A program made the translations under genes and the position numbers. From positions 372,001 through 436,000 of the forward strand of contig CDRNVI010000039.1 of assembly GCA_977017575.1 (NCBI GenBank): a stretch of 64,000 nt of DNA. Direction: 5' to 3'. This DNA comes from Paramoeba atlantica. Taxonomy: Eukaryota; Discosea. A model generated the notes under the pieces. That model ran no database searches and was not told the DNA's origin. It saw only the letters and a program-made list of their open reading frames with translations. This document shows, one piece after another, positions 1 through 9,677 of the stretch; positions within the stretch are counted from its first letter, which is position 1, and every line of letters begins with the position of its first letter.

Positions 1-243
1 CTTAGTGCGACTAGGAACCGAAGCTGAAGTCTGATACTGACTTTCTTGTGGGCTACAGCCTTTGAGCAGCATTGGGTCTTTGATCGAGTGCACTCCGGAA
101 ATGTGTGGAGACAGATTCGTAATATCCGCAAGACCTTGCCGCATTAACGGACGGTTCGTACTATGAGGAGTGCTTGGTAGTTCTTTTAAGGTTCCTACTT
201 TCATCGAAAATGAAGCTTCCTTTACTAACTCTGGCGACTGCAT
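1..243 (-). CDS. N-terminal part of an unrecognised protein, cut by the window's left edge
   Basis: Reading the minus strand from an ATG whose complement is at 241-243 gives 81 open codons that run off the left edge without a stop. The peptide starts MQSPELVKEASF and is rich in Ser, Pro and Thr, with several SP/TP pairs, so it looks like a disordered, possibly phosphorylated N-terminus. I recognise no domain. It is kept because it has the same strand as every other host gene here, an ATG start, balanced composition and no stop. The rest of the gene lies outside the window, so the product cannot be named. The 340 bases between this ORF and FEN1 show only AT-rich sequence. Confidence 0.5.
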   Translation of the reverse strand, partial: MQSPELVKEASFSMKVGTLKELPSTPHSTNRPLMRQGLADITNLSPHISGVHSIKDPMLLKGCSPQESQYQTSASVPSRTK

Positions 244-585
244 ACTAAATAAACATTCTTAGTGTTGATCGTATTACTAAAATTTTTTCTTATGCGTATT
301 TGCGACATACTTGTATGACGTGAAAGGGGACTTTTGCTATGATGTGAAAAAAACCTATTCCAAAGACAGAAGCATGAATTCCCTTTTCAAAGCCACCTTT
401 GGGAACTAAACTCTACTATACTACACTTAGAATCCACGAGCCTGACACCGTCCTTTCACGACACTCTACTACACTGTAGAAAAAACGTGCGAATGTTCAG
501 TGCTACAACTTGGTATAATAGCTATTGAAACTGCACGATACCCTAAAAGAGTTCTGATCAAGGGAAACCATTAAAACCTCGCTCC

Positions 586-1770
586 TTAGTTTTTTGCAAC
601 TCCTTTCTTTCCTCCCGCATGTCCTTTCTTAACAAGCTTTCCTGAGGGAAGTGACGCCTTCGTAGTTCGCTTGTTTTTTTTCTCATCCTCCCCTCCGAAG
701 GGGGTTGATGAAATCTTGTGGGCAGTCTTAAAAAAAGTATCCAACCGACCTTGAGTCTTCGTCTTCCGCGCATCCATTAATTTTTGGATGCCGCGCGATA
801 CGCGTTCTTCAGAAAATAATTTTTCCTTGACAAGGAATTCTTTTAGTCCTTCGACGTCGGGCTCAGTAAAATCTATGAGCAAATCCTCTGCCTTATTCAC
901 AACTGGGTTTTGAAAAAGCCTTCGAGCGGCGACATAATTAAAGTTTTCCGGCGTCCATGGATGTTTCTCCGGATCTAAGTTCTCCAATAGCTTTTCCAGA
1001 CTCCCATATTGAAGTATTCCCTCCAGCGCTCGCACGGGACCTATCCCCGCAACCTTCCCAGTGTAATCACACCCAAGCAGCACACAAAAGTCAATAAACT
1101 GTTCCCGGGTCAACTTCAGATCACGCAGCACCTCCTCCAGATGGTACTCCATAATCCCACCGGACTGGGAATAGTTCAGGTGACGCAGCATAACCGTGGC
1201 GCCAAACGTCAGGGCATCCATGTCCTCCGTCCCCACGGCCCACGCCTTGCCCCCGCGGACAAGCTCTACGCACTGGGCCTCCGCCTCCTCCGGCGCCTCC
1301 ACCACAGGCATCCCCATCAGCCGTAGCAGTTTCTTACACTCCTCGTTCTGCTCCCGGGTGACGCGCACCATGCGTTTGCTCATGCGCTCCATCATGGCGT
1401 CATCTTTTAACTCAGTCGCGACTTGCAACCCGGTGGCCGCATCCGCCGCGAGTTTGTTCCTCCGGGAGATCTCATGCGACTTCATGTCGGGAGGCTTGCC
1501 ATCAAACACGTAAATCGGTTTAATCCCCTCGCTGACCATTCGAAGTGTGCGGCTCCAGAGCCCCACAAGGTGGGAGGTCACCTCCCCGGCCTCATTGGTG
1601 AGTTCCGTACCCTGACCCTCGGAGAAGCCTTTTAGTGCGATAAGGAACTGGTAGATCGCGCAGGAGGCATCCAGCGCAATGCGACGACCAAAGTAACTTT
1701 TGATGTCCTGCTTTTTCAACCCGTGAATGGCCTTCTCCGCGATTACTTTGCTGAGTCCATCAATACCCAT
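586..1770 (-). CDS. FEN1: Flap endonuclease 1 (FEN1/RAD27)
   Basis: Structure-specific 5' flap endonuclease of Okazaki-fragment maturation and long-patch base-excision repair. The start is set at 1770 because the family begins with a conserved MGI, whose glycine becomes the new N-terminus; a longer in-frame reading to 1893 adds 41 residues unlike the family. The resulting 394 residues match the usual 380-400. Visible are the N-terminal XPF domain (IALDAS with catalytic Asp34, VFDGKPP), the internal domain (EAPEEAEAQC, VGTEDMDALTFG, LLGCDYTGKVAGIGP with its helix-hairpin-helix) and a C-terminal PCNA-binding motif QGRLDTFF, then a Lys/Gly-rich basic tail. All expected metal-binding acidic residues seem present. 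The codon choice is more GC-rich than in most neighbours, which may reflect high expression. Confidence 0.97.
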   Translation of the reverse strand: MGIDGLSKVIAEKAIHGLKKQDIKSYFGRRIALDASCAIYQFLIALKGFSEGQGTELTNEAGEVTSHLVGLWSRTLRMVSEGIKPIYVFDGKPPDMKSHEISRRNKLAADAATGLQVATELKDDAMMERMSKRMVRVTREQNEECKKLLRLMGMPVVEAPEEAEAQCVELVRGGKAWAVGTEDMDALTFGATVMLRHLNYSQSGGIMEYHLEEVLRDLKLTREQFIDFCVLLGCDYTGKVAGIGPVRALEGILQYGSLEKLLENLDPEKHPWTPENFNYVAARRLFQNPVVNKAEDLLIDFTEPDVEGLKEFLVKEKLFSEERVSRGIQKLMDARKTKTQGRLDTFFKTAHKISSTPFGGEDEKKNKRTTKASLPSGKLVKKGHAGGKKGVAKN

Positions 1771-1925
1771 TGCGAGGACAATGTTGAGGTCTAAATAATT
1801 AAAACGTGTAAGAAGGCTATACCTGTGTCTTGTGTGTGTACATGTAAATAAAATTTCCAGGGTGTGTTTAATAGAAAGAAAGGACAGTATCATTCATTTT
1901 TCCTAACAAAATATTTTCTTATTTT

Positions 1926-2639
1926 CTATTCCCTAGTGCTTTCGGGTATAAACTGTGTTCTGCGGTCTCTTTCATAGTTACCTGAAGGTGTGACTACAAC
2001 ATCAAGAAAGGCGTCGTGAGATTCCATGGGAAAATCATCTTCTGCTACTAATTGACAAGTAAACGCAAGACCCATCGCAACTTCGATGGAAGTGGTACCT
2101 GGGGTGCGAAGCAATCGATCAAACCATCCTTTTCCTCTCCCCAACCGGGCACATTGCTTCGTAAACGCAACGCCAGGAACAAGTAACAAGTCAAGCTCCC
2201 TTGGTGAATCGCCACTTTCTGTCGGATACCGCAACTGTGGGAACCCCATTCTGCCAACTTCAAACAGAGCATCTAAATCTTCCATGGAGGACACACGGGT
2301 AAAAACCATAAGATCTGTCCTTTTTTGTTCACAGTGAGACGGACCTCCTTCCACGTTCACCTGTTGGGTACGGGGTTCGGTAATTATATACACCTTTTTG
2401 CAACATTCGTCTTTGAGTGCTTCTCGTATGATATGTCTGGTATCAACTTCCCGAGTTGAAAATTGTGATGGAACGCTCAGATACGTCCCCAGTGTACTAC
2501 ACTTTTTCCACCAAAGAGAGGATAAAAGTTGCGTGGCAATGTGTTCACTTTGAGTATTCAAATCTTTGATCGACGCTTGTGCCAGCAGATAATTCACCTG
2601 ACGACGAAACAGCTTCTTTCGCAAGACTATTTCAGACAT
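1926..2639 (-). CDS. MTHFS: 5-formyltetrahydrofolate cyclo-ligase (MTHFS family)
   Basis: Likely converts 5-formyl-THF to 5,10-methenyl-THF with ATP, returning stored folate to one-carbon metabolism. The 237 residues start at the ATG 2637-2639, giving MSEIVLRKKLFRRQ, the basic N-terminal helix typical of the family; the six in-frame codons further upstream begin with TTG and are probably untranslated. The C-terminal signature is clear: PGVAFTKQCARLGRGKGWFD, matching the PGvAFd...RLGyGkGyYD nucleotide/folate-binding block, followed by the MGLAFTCQLV and ESHD segments. It is slightly longer than the 200-residue norm because of an insertion in the middle. It follows FEN1 by about 150 bases on the same strand; no functional link is implied. 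Confidence 0.9.
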   Translation of the reverse strand: MSEIVLRKKLFRRQVNYLLAQASIKDLNTQSEHIATQLLSSLWWKKCSTLGTYLSVPSQFSTREVDTRHIIREALKDECCKKVYIITEPRTQQVNVEGGPSHCEQKRTDLMVFTRVSSMEDLDALFEVGRMGFPQLRYPTESGDSPRELDLLLVPGVAFTKQCARLGRGKGWFDRLLRTPGTTSIEVAMGLAFTCQLVAEDDFPMESHDAFLDVVVTPSGNYERDRRTQFIPESTRE

Positions 2640-3213
2640 AAACTCAAGCCTTCTCAAAATTTCTTTTTTTTGAAATAAACTTTCACTGGAAACTTACGGA
2701 GAATTTTGTAGCTAACAGTGCACAGAATAAAGAAAAGTTGCATCATGATTTAGAAATTTAGTTTAAACACATCACATACAGTACTACATACAGTAATGTA
2801 CCGCGTACCGTAAGTAAATACAATAATAGCATTGTGCAATACTAGCATACAGAATTCCCATATTCTCTATTTATAGTTTTACACTAGTTTTTATGCGTTT
2901 TCTACATTCAGAAACCTTTGTAGGCTGGAACATGCTTTGATGTGCAAAAAACGTAAAATATCCTGACCAAATTGGAGTCAAACGTACCATTAAAAAATAA
3001 TGAAACAGATACTAGTTTTTTTTACTAGTAGTTCTCATAGTAAGTTTACATATCTAGTGTGTACGTAAGAACTAAAAAACTTGACAAGCACTTAGAAACG
3101 TGATCATTTACTAAAACAGGACTCGCCCAAAGCAACGGAAAAGATGCACTTTGTTTAACTAGTTAAACACAGTAAAATCTTTACCTACCTTGAAATTTAT
3201 ATCAGTTACAAAG
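2640..3213. other. Intergenic, no gene seen
   Basis: An AT-rich 570-base gap with scattered short direct and palindromic words such as acatacagtac. I see no open frame, RNA gene or transposon end in it. Confidence 0.5.
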
Positions 3214-4878
3214 CTAAGCGCTGACTATGTGAAACGTGCTTAAGAGATCTTGGAATTTGCCCTCAAACTTGCTCCATACTAATGAAGGAGTTTCCCACCG
3301 GAGCATGTAAGTTTTTCCGTCCTCCACAAAGACAACTATCCGTGCTTGATGCTCCTCCTTGGAACCGCTTCCTATCTCCTGCGCCTCTTGCTGTGAGAAC
3401 GTTACACAGTCATGTCCACAGAGCATATCCATTTTTAGATCTGAAATTCTAACCTCTGATCGAGCTGCTTCTTGCTGGAGTCGATCCAGCCACTGCTCTA
3501 ATGTAGGCTCACAATCTTTGTCGCTAGAAGGATCACCACACCGTACGGTAAAAATAGGAGTAGCCTCGGTTGCAGCGCTTCCGGGTTCCATTCCCTCCGG
3601 CGCCATTGTGATCGCATTGTCCCCAATTCGAGACTCAACAAGACGGCTCTTAAGTTTCACAGAAAATCTGTATCGGTTTCGACGATTGTGATAAGTGATC
3701 TCGTCGTGTGTAGCACTGGAAGTGATGCTTCGTACTATTTTCTCCAGTTCTGACTCCTTTAATATGGACTTTTTAGATTTTAGCGGAGAAACCCTTAAAC
3801 AAAAAGCACCAGTGGCAATGAGACACACATGGTGACCTCCGACATTTTTGTACGTTGCAGTTAGTATATCATCTTTTTGAGTCATTGAGAAGGACGTTCC
3901 ACGATTCTCTTTCGCAATGTGAAGAAGCTTTTCCTGTGACCACATGCCTCCGTCCGCTGGTTTTAGAAGCTCGACTCTTTCAGTCTTATTTGGTGACGGT
4001 GTTTCCGCCTCTAGTAGCTCAGTTGGTGATTTTGCAATGGACAATAGTATCCATGATACAGGGAGAGATATTGTAAATGCCCCACTTGAGCTTGAGACAA
4101 TAGTAGAACTCGACGGCCCTGTATACGGTAGTTTATTTATTTGAAATTGTCGAGCAATGTCACGTACGTCCTTCTCATACTTTTCGTACACATCAGGACT
4201 TCCCATGAACTGAAGCACGTACGCCAAGTCATTCTCCAATGTCAAAAAATTTACAACTTTCATTTGCATAAAAGGTGCCATCATATTGTACTGAAGAGTC
4301 ATTTTAAATGGCCCGTTGTTTTCTGGCCCATCAAACACGACTTGAGGTGGGACCATTCCTTGTGTCATTGCATACATTTGTTGCATTGCGTTTGCCTTAC
4401 TCGTTTCTTTAAATTCATGTAAGTCTTGACCTACAAGACTCGTGTCTTCCACGCTCAAAACAACTATTGGCGCTGCTCCTGGGGTGTCGTTTGAAATATG
4501 ATCTGTGTGTTTCAATGTAATCATTGCCACATTAGGGACAGGGGAAACATCCTCAGCTACTTTCCATGACGGAGGCAGCCGCAAAACAGCTCCCAAATGA
4601 TCATACACAAACACGCCTTCACGACTTTGATGAGCAAGTGTGCTTTCTATTCGATCGCTCCCGGACACTGGTGAAACTTTGAATTCAGATTTTTCAGCTT
4701 TCTTTCCCACATTTTCATTATTTGTTTTTTTTGGAATGTCCAAAGTAGAAACTTTTTGAAAATGTATCACGTCAACGTCCGCGTTCCGAGTTCGACGAAT
4801 TCTTCTCCAGACCCAGTACGCCAATCCGCTTCCTGCAATAACACCGGCAAAAACTGCAAGTTTACTGTGCTTGACCAT
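3214..4878 (-). CDS. Membrane-anchored protein with repeated Mog1/PsbP-like domains
   Basis: A 554-residue protein. Residues 8-22 form a short hydrophobic anchor (AVFAGVIAGSGLAYWVW) followed by RRIRRTR, the arrangement of a signal-anchored protein of the outer mitochondrial membrane or ER with its bulk in the cytosol. After a charged linker come three segments of similar plan (about 95-245, 265-390, 400-550), each opening with a beta strand and an LPPSW / LPVSW-type turn (VYDHLGAVLRLPPSWKV; GAFTISLPVSWILL) and ending in a helix before the next. This resembles the Mog1/PsbP/DUF1795 alpha-beta fold, a judgement from pattern only. The pre-mRNA just upstream of the ATG has a long pyrimidine tract ending in tatag, a good 3' splice acceptor. 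Function unknown. Confidence 0.75.
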   Translation of the reverse strand: MVKHSKLAVFAGVIAGSGLAYWVWRRIRRTRNADVDVIHFQKVSTLDIPKKTNNENVGKKAEKSEFKVSPVSGSDRIESTLAHQSREGVFVYDHLGAVLRLPPSWKVAEDVSPVPNVAMITLKHTDHISNDTPGAAPIVVLSVEDTSLVGQDLHEFKETSKANAMQQMYAMTQGMVPPQVVFDGPENNGPFKMTLQYNMMAPFMQMKVVNFLTLENDLAYVLQFMGSPDVYEKYEKDVRDIARQFQINKLPYTGPSSSTIVSSSSGAFTISLPVSWILLSIAKSPTELLEAETPSPNKTERVELLKPADGGMWSQEKLLHIAKENRGTSFSMTQKDDILTATYKNVGGHHVCLIATGAFCLRVSPLKSKKSILKESELEKIVRSITSSATHDEITYHNRRNRYRFSVKLKSRLVESRIGDNAITMAPEGMEPGSAATEATPIFTVRCGDPSSDKDCEPTLEQWLDRLQQEAARSEVRISDLKMDMLCGHDCVTFSQQEAQEIGSGSKEEHQARIVVFVEDGKTYMLRWETPSLVWSKFEGKFQDLLSTFHIVSA

Positions 4879-5589
4879 GCTATTCTATAAAAAAGGAAAG
4901 AAATTATTGTATAGAGTCTGTAAAGGTGAAGGATTTACGAAACAAACTATTTATTAAATTCTAGTTAAATTATTATTAACAATTCTAAGTTATGCATGTC
5001 GAGTTCTATTCATAAATAAACAAGCTTCCTGCTAACAATATGCTTAAAAACAAGCTTAAAAAAGTAAACTATTAACGAATGTTATAAAATCATGTAGATG
5101 CTTAGTGATTACCCGGTATTTTGAAGTCCAATGAATATGTATGTTCATGAGATGCGTTAGTTGCAAAGAAACAATTCCTGATACGAAGCACCAATCCGTA
5201 TTTACACTGAAAAATTGAGGTATCAGTCACGGGGTTACCTGTTATGAGTGTCATGTAAACTATCAAAAGAGATTCAAGGTTTCTCATCATTAGAAGCTGA
5301 CCTAATAGATTACAAGCAACAAAAGCTGTATCAAAGGTTTAGTAGTAAATTAGTTGATTATAGACCGAGTGAGATATAGGTAAGAAATTTAAAGTTCCTC
5401 TAAGAAATTACACGCATTGCGTAACCCAGTTTCTCTATTATAGCAGCTCATAGTTGTTGCGATAGAGAAACTACGTTCGCGAAGAAAAATACAGTGATTC
5501 GCAATTCTTCTAGTTATTTATACAACTAGTAATAAAGAGTTACTGATAAAAATTACTGTTAAAGAAGGACCACTATGGTACGCCAGAAC
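4879..5589. other. Intergenic, AT-rich, no gene seen
   Basis: About 700 bases. The first 30 bases carry the pyrimidine tract and AG (on the minus strand) that would serve the gene at 3214-4878. A 62-codon frame at 5102-5290 has no recognisable features. Nothing else was found before the hairpin that opens repeat X at 5590. Confidence 0.4.
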
Positions 5590-5697
5590 TTTTTAGACTC
5601 TTCGTTAAACGCGGTGGTTGTTTTCAACTTAGCAGTCACTCATGCTGCGCGCTTCGCGTTGAAAACTACCACCGCGTTTAACGAAGAGCCTAAAAAA
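5590..5697. repeat. Foldback hairpin at the end of repeat X
   Basis: Arms of about 40 bases, ctcttcgttaaacgcggtgg on the left and its near-perfect complement on the right, enclose a small loop. The same hairpin, about 90% alike, lies at 52684-52787, again followed by the X body. It could be an independent foldback MITE or the structured terminus of X. Confidence 0.85.
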
Positions 5698-6419
5698 GAA
5701 AATTGACCTGGAAAGCTCGACAAAACGGAAAGATCATAGCCAAAAATAGCCCATTTTCAGGCAAAAGTGGGGCTAATTTTAGGTATTTCTGCTCTCAGAA
5801 CACTAAATCCGACATTTGCGCGTGGGAAATTACTCGTAGGCATGAATAAAAGCCTACCGAACGTATTGGGTAGAGAATACGACTCCAACCACACCATTCT
5901 TTCGACACAAAAAGGCCCCTTGGGGTCCGAAAAATACTTTTTCGCCTTTTTTAGTCAAAAATGGGTCATTTTGAGGGGCGTACCACGGCTCGAAGAAGGG
6001 ATATCTTGCGAAAACAACTGCAGAGAAAGCTAGTACAGGTCTCAAACTCTCAAAATACAATAGGGGAAACGATTTTGGATTGTTTTTTTTGCAATTCTTT
6101 TCGCCAAGTTGAACTTCTTTTTTAAAAAAAAATTCCGAAAAAATCCGAACTTGGCGGACCCGTCCTGCGGATACGCGGGGGGGTCACCCCCGGGTAGGGG
6201 GGTGGAAAATGCGCGCCAAGACCCCGGCTACCCCTTCTGCGGTTTCTTTTCGAAAACTAATTTTTTGACTACCCCTTCTGCGGTTTTTTTTTCGAAAAAT
6301 AATTTTTTCAAAAAAATTTGCTTGACCATGACACCCCCCTGGACCCCCCATTTTTTTCAATTTTTTTTTTCAATTTTGGACCACCGGAGCCCCCTTTTAT
6401 AAATTTTTCTTCTATTATA

Positions 6420-7691
6420 AACCCCGCGTCACCAATAAGTGACCACCCTTATTTTTAGCACAGGTGGTCGTGGGGGGGTTATCATACCACGTTGTCGTTC
6501 AAAATTTTGAGATCTGTACGTTCCCGCTGTTTTTAGCTCATTTTAAAACTTTAAAATTCAGTAAAAAAAAAAATTAATTTTTTCAACTTTTTTTTCAAAA
6601 ATGCCAAAATCACCATATCGACTCCCAAGAGGGGGGCTGACTTCTAGTGGAAAGGTTCTTTTAAAGATGAGGCACGGACAAGGAGTACCAATAAAAGAGC
6701 TAGCCCGTGATTTCAACGTTTCTAGAAGGATAGTTAAAAAATATTTGAACGAAAGAAAAACTACCCCAGTATACACTTTGAGTCCTGAGCGAAAAAAAAT
6801 AATGAAAACTCGTAAAACGAAAATTGAGAAGATAATAACCCCTCTTGACCCCGCTGGAGTACCGAGACTCAATTCATCAAGGCGCATAGCAGCCCAATTG
6901 AAGCCGCTCGACCGCTATGCCAAGGGCTTACCGAACGACAAAAAGTAAAAAGAGTTCAATTTGCGTTGAATAACAATATGGATACTTCCCGTGTCATCAT
7001 TACAGACGAAAAAATATTTGATACGAATGATGGCAGAAGAAAAATGTGGGTAAGGCGCGGTCAAAAAGCAGCCCCGCGTCAAAAAGTACGTTGGGCACCA
7101 AGATGCCAAGTTTGGGGTGCTGTAGGGGTGGGGTGGAGGTACTTGGTAATTCTACAAAATGACACATCTATTACAAGTGAGACGTACATAGAAACATTAA
7201 AAGAGGTAGATTTCCCCCCTAATCGTATTTTTCAGCAAGATGGGGCAACGGCACACACTGCTCGTGCCTCAAAGGAGTACGTTGAAAGCGCAATGAGTGA
7301 ACTTCTGAAAAATTGGCCCCCCAACTCACCAGATCTTTCCCCAATAGAAAACGTCTGGTCTATGGTCCAAGGGGCGGTGGACGAACAGACCCCATCGGAT
7401 AAGCCTTCACTCATCCGATGTGTACGCAAAGCGTGGTCTCGCTTGTCTCAAAATGTGATCGACAAAACGGTCTGAAGCTTTGACTCACGCCTTAAGGAGT
7501 GTATAAGATTGAAAGGCGAAAAAGTGAAAAAATGGTAATTCCTCAATTAAATATACGTATTCGCTTCTTTTAGTTTCATTCCTTCTCGCGCAAAGTCTTT
7601 GTGTTGAGATCTGCAAAATGCAACAAAAATCAGCTCAAACGGACACTTGTACGAAAAAAAAGTGGGGGGTCACTTTTCATGACGCGGGGTT
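6420..7691 (+). mobile_element. Tc1/mariner element 1, near-complete but inactive
   Basis: The 1272-bp element is flanked by TA (6418-6419 and 7692-7693), with inverted ends starting aaccccgcgtca and sharing about 25-30 positions including aagtgacc. Its transposase runs from ATG 6601 in two frames. The first (to 6948) has helix-turn-helix segments (VPIKELARDFNVSRRIVKKY). The second (about 6913-7475) has the catalytic core TDEKIF ... QQDGATAHTA ... NSPDLSPIENVW, giving D-D-35-E spacing. The join near 6900-6925 is frameshifted, and compared with the copy at 24.0 kb about 60 bases of the second DNA-binding helix region are missing. A TGA near 7475 also ends the protein early relative to that copy. 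It sits inside repeat X at a TA that is empty in two other X copies. Confidence 0.9.
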
Positions 7692-7790
7692 TATTACTGT
7701 GTTCCTCTTTATATTTTCACTGTTTTTGTTCACTTTTTTTTCAATAATCGAGGGTAGAGCGGTAGTTATACAACCACCGCAATGACTACT

Positions 7791-8395
7791 ATGAGTATAG
7801 TTGATGATATAGTACAGTGCCGTAGAACAGTAGTGCATTGAATATACTACATTCAATAAACAAAGGAGCATCCGAAGGGACTGTTTCTATTTCCCTTTTC
7901 TACGTTATTGTATTTATTTTCTCCTGGAGGTGATGAACATCGTCCATTTTCCCGTTTCCAGATAAATCCTGCTCAAAGACATAATTCTATTATGCTATAA
8001 TTACTTCAACAAAAACAGATATATCAGACATGAAAAATGTAATCATGGTCGAGGTAGAAAGGTCATCGTCGGATTGCGTATCATCATTGAAAGCGTGTAT
8101 ACACTACACAATACACAGCGTGTATACAAAAGTTACTGTAAACTTTAGAGGAAGTTACCCTTCCATAGGCGAAAATGTACCGAAACCTCACAGAAACCTC
8201 GACGCGCAGCCCCACATTTAGGGGGCTTCTTCAGTTCTTTTCATCTCATTTCTTCAGTTCTCTTCATTAAGTGCGAAGGTAGCTTCGAAAACTGAAAGAA
8301 AAAAGTGCACTATATGCAGACGTATTCATTTTTCAAGCTATAAAAGCATTTTGAGCTGTAAAAGCACTTTGAGCTTTTATATGAGGCCAACACCA
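7791..8395. other. Intergenic, no gene seen
   Basis: About 600 AT-rich bases. A 63-codon frame at 8030-8221 resembles nothing I know. Short words such as gtgtatacactacacaatacac and agctataaaagcattttgagct form small palindromes or duplications. The left end of the Tc1 remnant cannot be placed exactly. Confidence 0.35.
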
Positions 8396-9080
8396 GTCTA
8401 TCCATCTAGTTTCGATGCACCGCTTCGGACACAAAGGTAGAAAGCGTGTCCGCAAGCCACGGCCCATGAGCACTGGACAGTGCACGACTGGGCTCCAGTT
8501 GTGTGGTCGGACGAGACGAAGATCTCGCGCTTTGAAACGGGGGGAAGTCTTTGGACATGGGGGACCCCGGGGGAGGAACTGGGTGAAAAAGGAGTAATTC
8601 CCACGGTGAAGTACGGAGGGGGGCACATCATGATTTGGGCGTGCATGTCTCGAAGCGGTGTGGGGCATGTGCGTCTAGTTCAAGGGAACCTGAATGCCAC
8701 GCAGTACGTCGAGATTCTTGAAGAGAATCTTTCCCCCCTCCATCGAAACTATGGGTCTAGACCCCCCAAAGGTCATCTTCCAACAAGATAATGACCCCAA
8801 GCACACAGGCCATTGTGCGCAACGGCACCTTCGGGGCACCTGGATTGAAGTCCTGCGGTGGCCCCCGCAGTCCCCTGACTTAAATCCAATCGAAAACGTT
8901 TGGGGGGAACTCAAGCGGTGCCTTGTAGCGCACGATGATCCACCAAGCGGGGTCCGAGAGTTGTGGGAGAGGGTAAAAATGGAATGGGCGAACATACCAC
9001 CCTCCGTATGTCGTGCCCAGGTGGACAGTATGCCTGCCGTATGATGGGCAGTGCTGAAGGCTCGTGGGGGGAATACTAAA
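8396..9080 (+). mobile_element. Tc1-like transposase remnant (5' end eroded)
   Basis: Three reading pieces form the catalytic half of a Tc1 transposase. About 8470-8560 holds VHDWAPVVWSDETKISRF, 8480-8790 continues to GGGHIMIWACMSRSGVGHV, and 8694-9079 carries the core IFQQDNDPKHT ... WPPQSPDLNPIENVWGELK with 34 residues between the second Asp and the Glu (DD34E). The frame shifts near 8700-8760, and a TGA near 9041 interrupts the tail, which still ends in ARGGNTKY as Tc1 proteins do. The N-terminal DNA-binding part and the terminal repeats are not recognisable, so it is an old, immobile copy. It is of a different family from element 1. Confidence 0.85.
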
Positions 9081-9677
9081 TACTAATTTTACGGGCATAA
9101 TCTCTCTTGGGCGATTACGTTTCATCTATTTTTTGGGACAAGATTTTCTCTATAATAGGTAGCAAAAAAACCTTTCGAATGCTAAACTTTTTTATATTCA
9201 TTCTTATTTCTTTGGTAGAGCGAACTGAGGTGAACTATCTACGGGTACTATTAGGTGACACTCATGCCTACACTACTAGCACACATTACCAGCGCAACGG
9301 TGATATTTAATCAATGGCTCCATACAAAAGAAAAAGAAATCGAAACATTCGAACGGTTTTTTTGCTGACTGTATAAAATGAGCCCTTAACTGGGGCCTAT
9401 GGATACCTATGCAAAAAGTTTTGCATGTCATTTTCGTTCTTCTTTATTTTTTTAGTATGTTTTCTCGGCCTACCATGACTTCTTTTTTACATGTTTCTTT
9501 TACATGTACTCCTACATGTACTAATATGATTTTCATTTCAGATCTGCAATAACTTGACGATGTCTGCCTTTATGACTGTGCGGTTTTTATAATCTTTTCG
9601 ATCGTCTCACGTATTCGCGCTGCCCGAAAAAACGCCCAGTATATTGAAATGATGCGCACATTTAAAAAACCAAAAGA
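9081..9677. other. Intergenic, no gene seen
   Basis: About 600 AT-rich bases after the Tc1 remnant. A small duplicated word, acatgtactcctacatgtact, lies near 9500. No gene or RNA could be supported. Confidence 0.4.

Larger units (their letters stand above)
5590..7790 (+). mobile_element. Repeat X, copy 1 (plus orientation), interrupted by a mariner element
   Basis: A non-coding dispersed repeat. It opens with a 108-bp foldback hairpin (5590-5697). Then come a stretch shared with 25.25-25.57 kb, a G/C-run block (6150-6240) shared with 18.6, 21.8 and 53.1 kb, the phrase gaccaccggagcccccttt, and finally cgagggtagagcggtag and accaccgc near 7790. Hairpin arms and far end share the word GCGGTGGTTGT, so this may be its terminal inverted repeat. 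A mariner element occupies 6420-7691; without it the copy is about 0.9 kb. No transposase of its own is seen. Other copies: 18.53-18.69 (deleted), 21.58-25.57 (minus) and 52.68-53.48 kb. Confidence 0.75.

Noticed and set aside
586-1893. FEN1 start at 1893
   Set aside because: The extra 41 residues precede the family's fixed MGI start and do not resemble FEN1; treated as 5' UTR.
5767-6033. 88-codon frame with a relative of 84 codons at 25251-25505 (minus), about 75% alike as protein
   Set aside because: Differences between the two copies fall about as often on codon positions that change residues as on silent ones, and both are within repeat X; no start context or known domain. Conserved as DNA repeat, not as protein.
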